The notes under the pieces: model-generated
The model's input: the letters and a program-made list of their open reading frames with translations, nothing else
The model's database searches: none
Told to the model about the DNA's origin: nothing
Shown: positions 1 through 6,134 of the stretch, piece by piece
Layout of the letters: each line of letters starts with the position of its first letter
How positions within the stretch are numbered: position 1 is the stretch's first letter
Assembly (NCBI GenBank): GCA_002365025.1
Contig: DEYX01000099.1
Location: forward strand, 1-11,445
Length of the DNA: 11,445 nt
Direction of reading: 5' to 3'
Origin: Hungatella sp. UBA3147
GTDB taxonomy: Bacteria; Bacillota; Clostridia; Lachnospirales; Lachnospiraceae
Translations under genes and position numbers: made by a program

Positions 1-356
1 TCATACTGGATGAACCTACTGCAGGCCTGGATCCAAGGGGAAGAGACGAGATCCTGGACCAGATTGCGCGGCTTCATAAGGAAAGGAATATGACCATCAT
101 TCTGGTTTCCCACAGCATGGAGGACATTGCCCGGTATGTGGACCGGATTCTGGTTATGAATCAAGGGGAAAAGGTGTTTGATGATACTCCGAAGGAAGTA
201 TTTAAGCATTACAAGGAGCTGGAAGCGATGGGCCTTGCGGCGCCTCAGATCACCTATGTGGTCCATTCGCTGCAGGATCACGGAGTTCCTGTTGATGATA
301 ACGTTACAACCGTAGAAGAGGCCAGAGACGAGATTTTACGGCTTCTTGAAAAATAG
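1..356 (+). CDS. ecfA2: ECF transporter ATPase EcfA2, C-terminal part
   Basis: This is the end of one of the two ATPases that power an energy-coupling factor (ECF) vitamin or metal importer at the inner face of the membrane. The gene starts before the window; the reading frame begins at base 3 and 117 residues are visible. They open with the Walker B segment and D-loop (ILDEPTAGLDP), followed by the switch histidine in VSHSMEDIARY, and then the C-terminal extension typical of EcfA proteins. The stop codon lies 13 bases before the ATG of ecfT, and its last codons overlap the ribosome binding region of that gene, so the two are surely co-transcribed. The choice of EcfA2 over EcfA1 rests on the usual order ecfA1-ecfA2-ecfT-truA in Clostridia; the sequence seen here does not separate them firmly. 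Confidence 0.93.
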   Translation, partial: ILDEPTAGLDPRGRDEILDQIARLHKERNMTIILVSHSMEDIARYVDRILVMNQGEKVFDDTPKEVFKHYKELEAMGLAAPQITYVVHSLQDHGVPVDDNVTTVEEARDEILRLLEK

Positions 357-369
357 ATCGGGAGATATT

Positions 370-1170
370 ATGCTGAAAGATATTACTTTAGGGCAGTATT
401 ATCCGGTGGATTCAAAGCTTCATAGGCTGGATCCCCGGACAAAGCTGTTTGGGACTATGGTTTTTATTATATCCCTTTTTATTGCAAATGACATATGGGC
501 GTATTTGATCGCCACTTTTTTTCTGATCACATCGATCCGTTTAAGCCAGGTTCCCTTTAAATTCATGGTACGCGGGTTAAAGGCGATTGTGTTTCTTCTG
601 CTCATCAGCGTCAGCTTTAATTTATTCCTGACTCCGGGAGAACCCATCTTCCAGCTGGGATTTTTAAAATTGACAAGGGAAGGTGTGAAAACGGCGTCCT
701 TCATGGGAGTACGGCTCATTTACCTGGTGGTTGGCTCTTCCATCATGACTCTCACCACCACACCGAACCAGTTAACCGATGGCCTGGAAAAGAGTCTTGG
801 GTTTTTAAAGAAGGCGGGAGTTCCGGTCCATGAGGTATCCATGATGATGTCCATTGCTTTAAGATTCATTCCGATCCTTGTGGAAGAAACCGATAAGATC
901 ATGAAGGCTCAGATGGCCAGGGGTGCTGATTTTGAGACAGGGAATCTGATCCGGAAGGCAAAGAATATGATTCCACTTCTGGTACCCTTATTTATTTCCG
1001 CATTCCGACGTGCTACGGACCTGGCAATGGCTATGGAGGCCAGATGCTACCGGGGCGGAGAAGGAAGGACTAAAATGAAGCCTCTTCGGTATGGAAAACA
1101 GGACGGGATCGCCTATCTGGTGTATCTGGTATATCTGGCTGCTATCACTGGACTTCGAATCATGGGTTAA
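370..1170 (+). CDS. ecfT: ECF transporter transmembrane component EcfT
   Basis: EcfT is the membrane scaffold that couples the EcfA ATPase pair to interchangeable substrate-binding S components. The protein has 266 residues, the usual size. It begins with the family-typical GQYYPVDSKLHRLDPRTKL, has several hydrophobic segments in the first 130 residues, and carries the two Ala-Arg coupling motifs that dock into the ATPases: ARGAD near residue 182 and EARCYRG near residue 221. In the second motif the usual Gly after Arg is a Cys. I place the start at the ATG at 370, preceded by GGGAG at 360-364; an in-frame TTG at 346 inside ecfA2 lacks this support. The gene sits between ecfA2 and truA in the common clostridial order. 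Confidence 0.95.
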   Translation: MLKDITLGQYYPVDSKLHRLDPRTKLFGTMVFIISLFIANDIWAYLIATFFLITSIRLSQVPFKFMVRGLKAIVFLLLISVSFNLFLTPGEPIFQLGFLKLTREGVKTASFMGVRLIYLVVGSSIMTLTTTPNQLTDGLEKSLGFLKKAGVPVHEVSMMMSIALRFIPILVEETDKIMKAQMARGADFETGNLIRKAKNMIPLLVPLFISAFRRATDLAMAMEARCYRGGEGRTKMKPLRYGKQDGIAYLVYLVYLAAITGLRIMG

Positions 1171-1194
1171 GGCCCCCATAAAATAGGAGGATGT

Positions 1195-2220
1195 ATGAAA
1201 CGGGTTAAAATGATTGTGGCCTATGACGGCACCAATTACTGCGGCTGGCAGATCCAGAATAACGGGATTACCATAGAGGAGGTTCTTAACAGGGAACTGA
1301 CGAATCTTTTAAAGGAGCCTGTAACCGTAATCGGGGCCAGCAGAACCGATTCCGGGGTTCACTCGGAGGGAAATGTGGCGGTCTTTGATACGGAGAACCG
1401 GATGCCTGCTGATAAAGTATGCTTTGCCTTAAACCAGAGGCTGCCGGATGACATCCGGATCTTACAGTCTGAGGAGGTGGCATCGGATTATCATCCGAGA
1501 AAGCAGAACTGTGTTAAAACTTATGAATATAAAATCATGAACCGGAAAATTGAAGTACCAACCATGAGGCTTTACAGCTATTTCTGTTATTTTCCCCTGG
1601 ATGTGGAGCGGATGCGGGAAGGTGGTGCCTATCTGGTGGGAGAACATGATTTTAAAAGCTTCTGTACGGCCCGTGGGCAGGCGGAAGAGACCGTACGTAC
1701 CATTTATAGCCTGGACATTGAAAAGACCGGGGATCTCATTACAATCCGCATTAAGGGCAGCGGTTTCCTGTATAACATGGTGCGGATCATTGCAGGGACG
1801 TTAATGAAGGTCGGCATGGGTGTGTATCCGCCGGCTCATGTGGAAGAGATTCTAGATGCCAGGGACCGGAATGTGGCAGGGCCAAAGGCTGCGGCAAAGG
1901 GACTTTCCCTGATAAGCCTTGATTATGAAACAGAACTTAAAGATCAGATCCAGAGAGAGAATAAGGAATGGAGCTATACTCTTTCCCAGGATAAGATTGT
2001 TTCGGAAGGAAAAGCCTGGCTTCATATTCACCGGTGCAGGGAAGAGGATTTTGAAAGACTTTTGATCCGTGTGGTCCATCAGGCGGTTCAAAATGGTGCA
2101 AAAACCATTTTTGTTAGAGACGAGGAGATGGATGGAAGGATCATTTTGGGAAAGCCCTACGGATTTTATATTTTTCAGGCTGATCCTGAGAGCAAGGGAT
2201 GGTACGTGACACAAAAATAG
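1195..2220 (+). CDS. truA: tRNA pseudouridine(38-40) synthase TruA with a C-terminal extension
   Basis: TruA converts uridines 38, 39 and 40 in the anticodon arm of tRNAs to pseudouridine. The catalytic aspartate is Asp52 in ASRTDSGVH. The conserved tyrosine stands in VKTYEYKI (Tyr110), and the second-domain motif GSGFLYNMVRIIAGTL follows at 188-203. The start has a good ribosome binding site (AGGAGG, 1186-1191). Normal TruA is about 245-270 residues and the family domain ends here near Leu242-Asp243-Tyr244. This protein has 341, so about 95 residues are added at the C-terminus. The extension contains no catalytic motif that I recognise; it has mixed helix and strand character and ends GFYIFQADPESKGWYVTQ. 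A separate function for it is unknown. Confidence 0.95.
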   Translation: MKRVKMIVAYDGTNYCGWQIQNNGITIEEVLNRELTNLLKEPVTVIGASRTDSGVHSEGNVAVFDTENRMPADKVCFALNQRLPDDIRILQSEEVASDYHPRKQNCVKTYEYKIMNRKIEVPTMRLYSYFCYFPLDVERMREGGAYLVGEHDFKSFCTARGQAEETVRTIYSLDIEKTGDLITIRIKGSGFLYNMVRIIAGTLMKVGMGVYPPAHVEEILDARDRNVAGPKAAAKGLSLISLDYETELKDQIQRENKEWSYTLSQDKIVSEGKAWLHIHRCREEDFERLLIRVVHQAVQNGAKTIFVRDEEMDGRIILGKPYGFYIFQADPESKGWYVTQK

Positions 2221-2252
2221 GCCGAAAAACCTTGATTTTATGGGAAAAGAGG

Positions 2253-2281
2253 TTGACACATCCGGCTGAATGTAATATAAT
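2253..2281 (+). promoter_or_regulatory. Promoter of the rplM-rpsI operon
   Basis: A perfect -35 box TTGACA (2253-2258) and a perfect -10 box TATAAT (2276-2281) are separated by exactly 17 bases. This matches the vegetative sigma factor consensus fully, as expected for ribosomal protein genes. Transcription should begin near 2288, which leaves a leader of about 98 bases before rplM. Confidence 0.9.
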
Positions 2282-2287
2282 GTATAA

Positions 2288-2385
2288 CTGTGACGTTAGA
2301 CGAAAATGTTCAGCCAAAGCCCCGGAGTGAGCATTTTGCAATATAGTTATGCTTAAAAAAACCATAATTTACAGGAGGTTGTCCA
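2288..2385 (+). promoter_or_regulatory. Structured 5' leader of rplM, candidate L13 autoregulatory leader
   Basis: The untranslated leader can fold: AAAATG (2303-2308) pairs with CATTTT (2332-2337), and TCA (2310-2312) pairs with TGA (2328-2330) inside it, enclosing a purine- and C-rich apical region. A leader RNA that binds ribosomal protein L13 is known upstream of rplM in Firmicutes (the Rfam L13 leader family). The position and size here fit that role, but I could not match the consensus. The ribosome binding site AGGAGG follows at 2373-2378. Confidence 0.45.
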
Positions 2386-2820
2386 ATGAAGACTTTTATG
2401 GCTAGTCCAGCAACAATTGAAAGAAAATGGTACGTAGTTGATGCTACAGGATATACATTAGGACGTTTGGCTTCAGAAGTAGCTAAAGTATTAAGAGGAA
2501 AGAATAAACCGATCTACACACCGCATATGGATTGCGGCGATTATGTGATCGTTGTAAATGCAGATAAGATTGCCGTAACCGGTAAGAAATTAGATCAGAA
2601 GATCTACTATAACCACTCTGAGTATGTTGGTGGTATGAGAGAAACTACTTTAAGAGAAATGATGGCTAAAAAGCCTGAAAAAGTTATTGAACTGGCTGTT
2701 AAGGGTATGCTTCCCAAGGGACCTTTAGGAAGAAGCATGATAACAAAACTTCACGCATATGCAGGTGCAGAGCATAGTCATGCAGCTCAGAAACCAGAAG
2801 TTTTAGAGTTCAAATTTTAA
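2386..2820 (+). CDS. rplM: 50S ribosomal protein L13
   Basis: L13 is an early assembly protein of the large ribosomal subunit that binds 23S rRNA. The product has 144 residues, the standard bacterial length. It shows the family hallmarks: WYVVDATGYTLGRLAS near the N-terminus, HMDCGDYVIVVNADKI around residues 47-62, and the signature VKGMLPKGPLGR near residues 104-115. It starts at an ATG with an AGGAGG site and lies 28 bases upstream of rpsI, the conserved two-gene operon. The codon choice is strongly biased (many TTA, AGA and GTA codons), unlike truA before it, as expected for a highly expressed gene. Confidence 0.98.
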   Translation: MKTFMASPATIERKWYVVDATGYTLGRLASEVAKVLRGKNKPIYTPHMDCGDYVIVVNADKIAVTGKKLDQKIYYNHSEYVGGMRETTLREMMAKKPEKVIELAVKGMLPKGPLGRSMITKLHAYAGAEHSHAAQKPEVLEFKF

Positions 2821-2848
2821 TCAGAGGTGCTGAAAGGAGGAAGTTATC

Positions 2849-3241
2849 ATGGCTAATGCAAAATTTTACGGAACAGGTAGAAGAAAAAAATCTATCGCTA
2901 GAGTATATTTAGTACCAGGTACAGGTAAGATCACTATCAATAAGAGAGATATCGACCAGTATTTAGGTCTTGAAACATTAAAGCTTGTTGTTCGTCAGCC
3001 GTTAGTTGCTACAGAGACAGTTGATAAGTTTGACATTATGGTTAACGTTCACGGCGGTGGATTCACCGGACAGGCCGGTGCAATCAGACACGGTATTTCA
3101 AGAGCTCTGCTTCAGGCAGATGTTGAGTATCGCCCGATTCTTAAGAAGGCAGGCTTCTTAACAAGAGATCCAAGAATGAAAGAAAGAAAGAAGTACGGCT
3201 TAAAGGCAGCTCGTCGTGCTCCACAGTTCTCCAAGAGATAA
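2849..3241 (+). CDS. rpsI: 30S ribosomal protein S9
   Basis: S9 belongs to the head of the small ribosomal subunit; its C-terminal tail reaches towards the P-site tRNA. The product has 130 residues and is complete, with the N-terminal YGTGRRKKSIARVYL, the central family signature GGGFTGQAGAIRHGISRALL (residues 68-87), and the basic tail ending in the conserved FSKR. The ribosome binding site AAAGGAGG (2833-2840) is close to ideal. It is the last core gene before the accessory region. Confidence 0.98.
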   Translation: MANAKFYGTGRRKKSIARVYLVPGTGKITINKRDIDQYLGLETLKLVVRQPLVATETVDKFDIMVNVHGGGFTGQAGAIRHGISRALLQADVEYRPILKKAGFLTRDPRMKERKKYGLKAARRAPQFSKR

Positions 3242-3328
3242 GCAGACAGAAAATCGAATTACAGCAGAACCCCGAAAAACATTATGTTATCGTTCAAAGG
3301 GACATATAGTGAACCGAGGTTCAAATAC

Positions 3329-3366
3329 AAGGCGGACGGCGAAAGCAGTCCGCCTTATGCTGTTTT
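3329..3366 (+). terminator. Probable intrinsic terminator after rpsI
   Basis: AAGGCGGAC (3329-3337) and GTCCGCCTT (3348-3356) form a perfect 9-bp stem with a loop that can add a small GC/GAAA/GC inner hairpin. The following run, ATGCTGTTTT, is only moderately T-rich, so termination may be partial. On the opposite strand the hairpin is not followed by a T-run, so it serves the rpsI side. Confidence 0.65.
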
Positions 3367-3824
3367 AAGCTATATTATCCTGTTGTGTTCCTTCAGTTTT
3401 TTCTTCAGGAGCTTGCTGGACATGGTCCATGATGCCAACATCACAATAGACGATGCGGACGGCCTGTTCTGCAGTTCGGGAGTTTTTGCCGCTCTTTTCT
3501 CCAACCTCAATCCTTGTGATAAAGAGCAGCAGGATTTCTGGAGTAAGCTCCTTGATCTCGGTGTACTGCCTGGCCTTGTCAATAAAAGAATTCACATTGG
3601 AAGCTGAATCCGCCAGCTTTTGCAGTCTGGCTTCCTTAGCAGGAATTTCCTCCCTCAGTACCTTCTGTTCATCGTTGTAATTAGCAGACAGTATACGGAA
3701 CTGTTCGCTGGTCACCCGCCCGAGAACATTATCCTCATAAAGCCTTTTGAATAACGTGGTCATCCGTGTCCCGGCGTCTTGCCGATTCCAGTTCTCTCTG
3801 CAGATGATTCATTTCATTTTTCAT
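3365..3824 (-). pseudogene. Remnant of a large serine recombinase (C-terminal region), frameshifted
   Basis: The frame 3763-3365 encodes 132 residues beginning TTLFKRLYEDNVLGRVTSEQF and containing ELTPEILLLFITRIEVGEKS. These match the C-terminal DUF4368-type region of the large serine recombinases of Tn4451-like and other clostridial mobile elements. Upstream, in another frame (3824 to about 3764), an ATG with an AGGAGG site starts a peptide containing NHLQRELESARRRD, which is how this coiled-coil region normally continues upstream. A single frameshift near 3763 therefore splits one ancestral frame. The serine catalytic domain and the zinc-binding middle part are missing, so it cannot recombine DNA. 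It marks past integration of a mobile element next to rpsI. The ribosome binding site in front of the fragment is probably accidental, but a short translated product cannot be excluded. Confidence 0.85.
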
Positions 3825-3840
3825 TTGATGCCTCCTAAAA

Positions 3841-4192
3841 TTATTCTTTAGGGAGCATAGCATAATCTGGCGTTCTCTGGAATAACGCTACTTTTCGGAT
3901 CACTTACTGACTTTTTTATAAATCTGATATTCTCTGACACCATACATAATTCCCATTCTCCAATCCATTTTTCTCTGAAATAATTATAGCCTATCCATTT
4001 TTCCATTCTCTGACTTGTAACGCCAGCCGATAATATTTGGAAAAGCTACATCTAATAAACTATTCTGTGAAGAAGTAACGGCTTATTTGGCATTTCCAAA
4101 AACATCATACAGTAGAATAAACCATAAAAATAGCTCTAAGCAAAGACTGGAGCAGGATTCAAAAAGAATCCCACCCCAACTATTGACAAAGA
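3841..4192. other. Non-coding AT-rich stretch with scattered TTCTCTGR repeats
   Basis: I see no convincing gene here. The octamer TTCTCTGA or TTCTCTGG occurs four times, at 3873, 3930, 3971 and 4007, two of them preceded by ATCCATTTTT. A perfect 6-bp inverted repeat GGATTC-AAAAA-GAATCC lies at 4155-4171; it lacks a T-run on either strand and so is at best a weak terminator for the - strand genes. Confidence 0.4.
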
Positions 4193-4224
4193 GCCATAAT
4201 AAGCAAGTTGGTATTTTGTTATCC
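4193..4224 (+). repeat. Decayed operator-like repeat downstream of secreted gene C
   Basis: GCCATAATAAGC (4193-4204) followed by the 8-base interval AAGTTGGT matches the first half and interval of the operator at 6047-6078 (GCCGTATATAGC, AAGCCGGT): 8 of 12 positions in the half-site and 6 of 8 in the interval. The second half (4213-4224) has largely diverged. It is most likely a relic of a repeated operator-plus-gene unit; I doubt that it is functional. Confidence 0.35.
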
Positions 4225-4244
4225 AGGGTATAATATAAGCCAAA

Positions 4245-4799
4245 TCAACCATTTTTGCCACAAGTCACTTTTGCAGAGCCAGAATATGATTTTCCACTGC
4301 TATTGTTTTTAACAGTAAGCGATGCACCCACATATGCATCCGATAATGTGCTTGAGCCTCCCTTGTTTGTACTCCAAGAGGTTTCAGTATAGCCAGACTT
4401 AACAGACCTGGAGTGACTAGCGCTTGTAACTGTGGCTTTACTTCCATTATAGGAGAATGATCCTTTTACTGTGATTGTAGCAGCAACAGCGGAACCATTT
4501 TTTATCTCAACTGTCGAACTTTGAGTCAGTGTTCCCGATGATCTTAATAGGCCGGACCCATTACGTTCAGTTGTTATTGTTTCCGTCGAAGTAAACTCAT
4601 CGCCCAAATCATATACCGTAACCTCAACATGCTTGTACGGAGTGACCCATGTTTCGCTATGGGAGATGATATTTCCATTTGTATTGCCGGGTGTCTCGCT
4701 TGCAAAAGCCGCAGTTGATATGATGAAAGTTAAAATCATTACTAACAGAGTCGCCAATATGGCTTTGCTCGATAGCTTCGTGTCTTTGAAATTTTGCAT
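4245..4799 (-). CDS. Secreted protein C, paralogue of A (unknown family)
   Basis: I do not recognise the family. The 184-residue product has a signal peptide: a basic start, a hydrophobic core (AILATLLVMILTFIISTAAF) and an Ala-Phe-Ala cleavage site near residue 33. The mature part begins with the motif IISHSETWVTPYKH...YDLGDEFTST shared with genes A and B. It continues as a Ser/Thr/Gly-rich, apparently beta-stranded region with alternating residues (AATITVKGSFSYNGSKATVT) and ends VTCGKNG with a single cysteine. It has no LPXTG anchor. The start is supported by GAAGGAGA 8 bases upstream. About 60 bases of upstream sequence are also duplicated from gene A. No intact operator lies in the 114 bases before it, so it may depend on transcription from A and B. 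A secreted toxin, bacteriocin-like or surface-active role is possible but unproven. Confidence 0.85.
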   Translation of the reverse strand: MQNFKDTKLSSKAILATLLVMILTFIISTAAFASETPGNTNGNIISHSETWVTPYKHVEVTVYDLGDEFTSTETITTERNGSGLLRSSGTLTQSSTVEIKNGSAVAATITVKGSFSYNGSKATVTSASHSRSVKSGYTETSWSTNKGGSSTLSDAYVGASLTVKNNSSGKSYSGSAKVTCGKNG

Positions 4800-4913
4800 A
4801 ATTTAAATCTCCTTCAATATTTTGTACTGTGCTTAACGTGGACTGAAATTCCTTTGGTAGGTTTACTTTGCTCACCTGGTTGAATGATAAAGCTACTTGA
4901 GAATAAAGAAATC

Positions 4914-5234
4914 CTAATCTTCCCAAACAATACTGCCGTTGGCTATTCCGCTAAGAATTTCATCCCATTGTTCTGCCGAAAACATACCTTCATCTGCATG
5001 CCCCACACTGGTAATTTTTTTAACTGTCGTTGTCGTTACTGTAGAGGTAAATCCATCACCTAAATCGTAAATTGTAGTTGTAATGGACTCAAACGGTGTG
5101 AGCCACTTCTCATCATGAGAAATAATGCGATCAACGACAATATCACTCTTATAAATCGATATACCTATGCCAAAGAGAAAAATCGTCACCAACAAAATCT
5201 TAATTGGTGCATTCATGTTATTGAGACGTAGCAT
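4914..5234 (-). CDS. Small membrane-anchored or secreted protein B, divergent relative of A and C
   Basis: This encodes 106 residues of an unknown family. A hydrophobic segment (residues about 9-27, KILLVTIFLFGIGISIYKS) lacks an obvious signal peptidase site, so the protein may stay anchored. Next comes IISHDEKWLTPFESITTTIYDLGDGFTSTVTTTT, clearly related to the first mature segment of A and C. The Ser/Thr-rich beta domain is absent and replaced by an acidic tail (GMFSAEQWDEILSGIANGSIVWED). I prefer the start at 5234, with GGAGGGA about 6 bases upstream; the ATG at 5249 overlaps that ribosome binding site. It lies between the A and C copies, in the same orientation. Its role, for example as partner or immunity protein, is only a guess. 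Confidence 0.8.
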   Translation of the reverse strand: MLRLNNMNAPIKILLVTIFLFGIGISIYKSDIVVDRIISHDEKWLTPFESITTTIYDLGDGFTSTVTTTTVKKITSVGHADEGMFSAEQWDEILSGIANGSIVWED

Positions 5235-5261
5235 AAAAATTCCCTCCATGTTATACTAATG

Positions 5262-5293
5262 GTCTGTTATAGCAAGTTGGCTTTGTTATATTT
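5262..5293 (+). repeat. Decayed operator-like repeat upstream of gene B
   Basis: GTCTGTTATAGC (5262-5273) followed by AAGTTGGC resembles the first half and interval of the operator at 6047-6078; the core TATAGCAAG is identical. The second half-site (5282-5293) is poorly conserved. It lies about 28 bases upstream of the start of gene B, on the same strand relation to B as the intact operator has to gene A. It may bind the regulator weakly or be a relic. Confidence 0.4.
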
Positions 5294-5324
5294 TATATGA
5301 TCTAAGTTGAATTAATATCCATAC

Positions 5325-5879
5325 TCAACCATTTTTACCGCAGGTCACCATTGCGTTGCCAACGTAAGTTTTTCCGCTACTTTTGTTTTTAACAGTAAGC
5401 ATTGCGTTCACCATCGCATTACCATACATAGTACTTGAGTCGCGCTTATTTGTACTCCAAGAATCCTCAGTATAGCCAGATTTAACAGACCTGGAGTGAC
5501 TAGCGCTTGTAACTGTGGCTTTACTTCCATTATAGGAGAATGATCCTTTTACTGTGATTGTAGCAGCAACCGCGGAACCATTTTTTATCTCCACCGTTGA
5601 ACTCTTAGTTTTTGTTCCAGATGACCTGAGGAGCCCGGACTCATATTCTTCAGTTATTGTTTCCGTAGATGTAAACCCATCACCCAAATCATATACCGTA
5701 ACCTCAGTGTGCTTGTACGGAGTGACCCATGTTTCGCTATGGGAGATGATATTCCCATTTGTATTGTCGGGTGTCTCGCTTGCAAAAGCCGCAGTCGGCA
5801 TGACGAAAGTTAAAATCATTACTAACAGAGTCGCCAATATAGCTTTGCTCGATAGCCTCGTGTCCTTGAAATTTTGCAT
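5325..5879 (-). CDS. Secreted protein A, probable target of the agr-type circuit (unknown family)
   Basis: The 184-residue product is the near twin of protein C and I do not recognise its family. It has a signal peptide with cleavage after Ala-Phe-Ala near residue 33, the motif IISHSETWVTPYKH...YDLGDGFTST, and a Ser/Thr/Gly-rich beta-type region ending VTCGKNG. Residues from SSTVEIKNGS through SVKSGYTE are identical to C, while the following segment (DSWSTNKRDSSTMYGNAMVNAM) differs at many positions. AAGGAG lies 9 bases before the ATG. Upstream, at 6011-6039, is a candidate promoter, and directly before it a direct-repeat operator identical in design to those in front of the response regulator and agrD. 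I infer control by the neighbouring quorum-sensing system. The biochemical role is unknown; secretion and copy divergence would fit an antagonistic or surface function. Confidence 0.87.
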   Translation of the reverse strand: MQNFKDTRLSSKAILATLLVMILTFVMPTAAFASETPDNTNGNIISHSETWVTPYKHTEVTVYDLGDGFTSTETITEEYESGLLRSSGTKTKSSTVEIKNGSAVAATITVKGSFSYNGSKATVTSASHSRSVKSGYTEDSWSTNKRDSSTMYGNAMVNAMLTVKNKSSGKTYVGNAMVTCGKNG

Positions 5880-6010
5880 AATTTTTATCTCCTTTCAATA
5901 TTTTGTACTGTTCTTAACGTGGACAGAGAGACTGTTTATTTGTTTTTTAATCATAGACTTTTACCACCTTTCTTCTAAATTTGAGTTAATATCCATAATT
6001 GATATTTTTG

Positions 6011-6039
6011 ATGCTACAATAATATATAAATATTATCAA
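6011..6039 (-). promoter_or_regulatory. Candidate promoter of secreted gene A
   Basis: Read on the - strand, TTGATA (6039-6034) and TAGCAT (6016-6011) are 17 bases apart. The -35 matches 5 of 6 consensus bases and the -10 only 4 of 6, which suits a promoter that needs an activator. The direct-repeat operator ends 7 bases upstream of the -35. Confidence 0.5.
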
Positions 6040-6046
6040 GAGTGTT

Positions 6047-6078
6047 GCCGTATATAGCAAGCCGGTGTCGTGAATAGC
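6047..6078 (+). promoter_or_regulatory. Direct-repeat operator 1 (LytTR type), upstream of secreted gene A
   Basis: Half-sites GCCGTATATAGC (6047-6058) and GTCGTGAATAGC (6067-6078) begin exactly 20 bases apart with the interval AAGCCGGT. LytTR regulators such as AgrA bind pairs of about 10-base direct repeats roughly two helical turns apart, so this fits the adjacent response regulator. The repeats point away from gene A, as operator 3 points away from agrD. Confidence 0.75.
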
Positions 6079-6097
6079 AAATAATGGCTGTTATGAG

Positions 6098-6134
6098 AAA
6101 ATAGGAACATACAAGATGGATTCTGTACATTCCT
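6098..6134 (-). terminator. Candidate terminator upstream of operator 1
   Basis: On the - strand AGGAATGTACA (6134-6124) pairs with TGTATGTTCCT (6113-6103) over 11 base pairs, two of them G-U, with a 10-base loop followed by ATTTTC. On the + strand the same two pairs would be mismatches, which indicates - strand use. No - strand gene now lies upstream of it; the order terminator-operator-promoter-gene mirrors that before agrD. Confidence 0.5.

Larger units (their letters stand above)
4195..5935 (-). repeat. Duplicated unit carrying secreted genes A and C
   Basis: Two copies in the same orientation, roughly 5935-5262 and 4855-4195, are offset by about 1080 bases. Similarity includes some 60 bases upstream of each start (GTCCACGTTAAG...AGTACAAAATATTGA), the whole coding region, and traces downstream (CCAACTTGCT near 5271 and 4204). 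Within the coding regions a stretch of roughly 85 bases (about 4399-4485 and 5479-5565) is almost identical, while the 3' third differs clearly. Gene B lies in the spacer between the copies. Confidence 0.8.

Noticed and set aside
3284..3607. A + strand frame of 107 codons after rpsI
   Set aside because: It runs through the rpsI terminator hairpin and is antisense to the recognisable recombinase remnant.
4155..4171. GGATTC-AAAAA-GAATCC inverted repeat as terminator for genes A-C
   Set aside because: The stem is only 6 bp and no T-run follows on the - strand, so the evidence is insufficient.
3841..4192. CRISPR-like array from the TTCTCTGR repeats
   Set aside because: The repeats are only 8 bases long and irregularly spaced (57, 41 and 36 bases), with no cas genes in the window.
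4657..4926. An 89-codon - strand frame between genes B and C
   Set aside because: It overlaps gene C in another frame, has no good ribosome binding site, and its sequence shows no signal peptide or family resemblance.
5554..6057. A 167-codon + strand open frame across the start of gene A
   Set aside because: It is antisense to the signal peptide and first half of gene A, has no ribosome binding site, and does not resemble a known protein.
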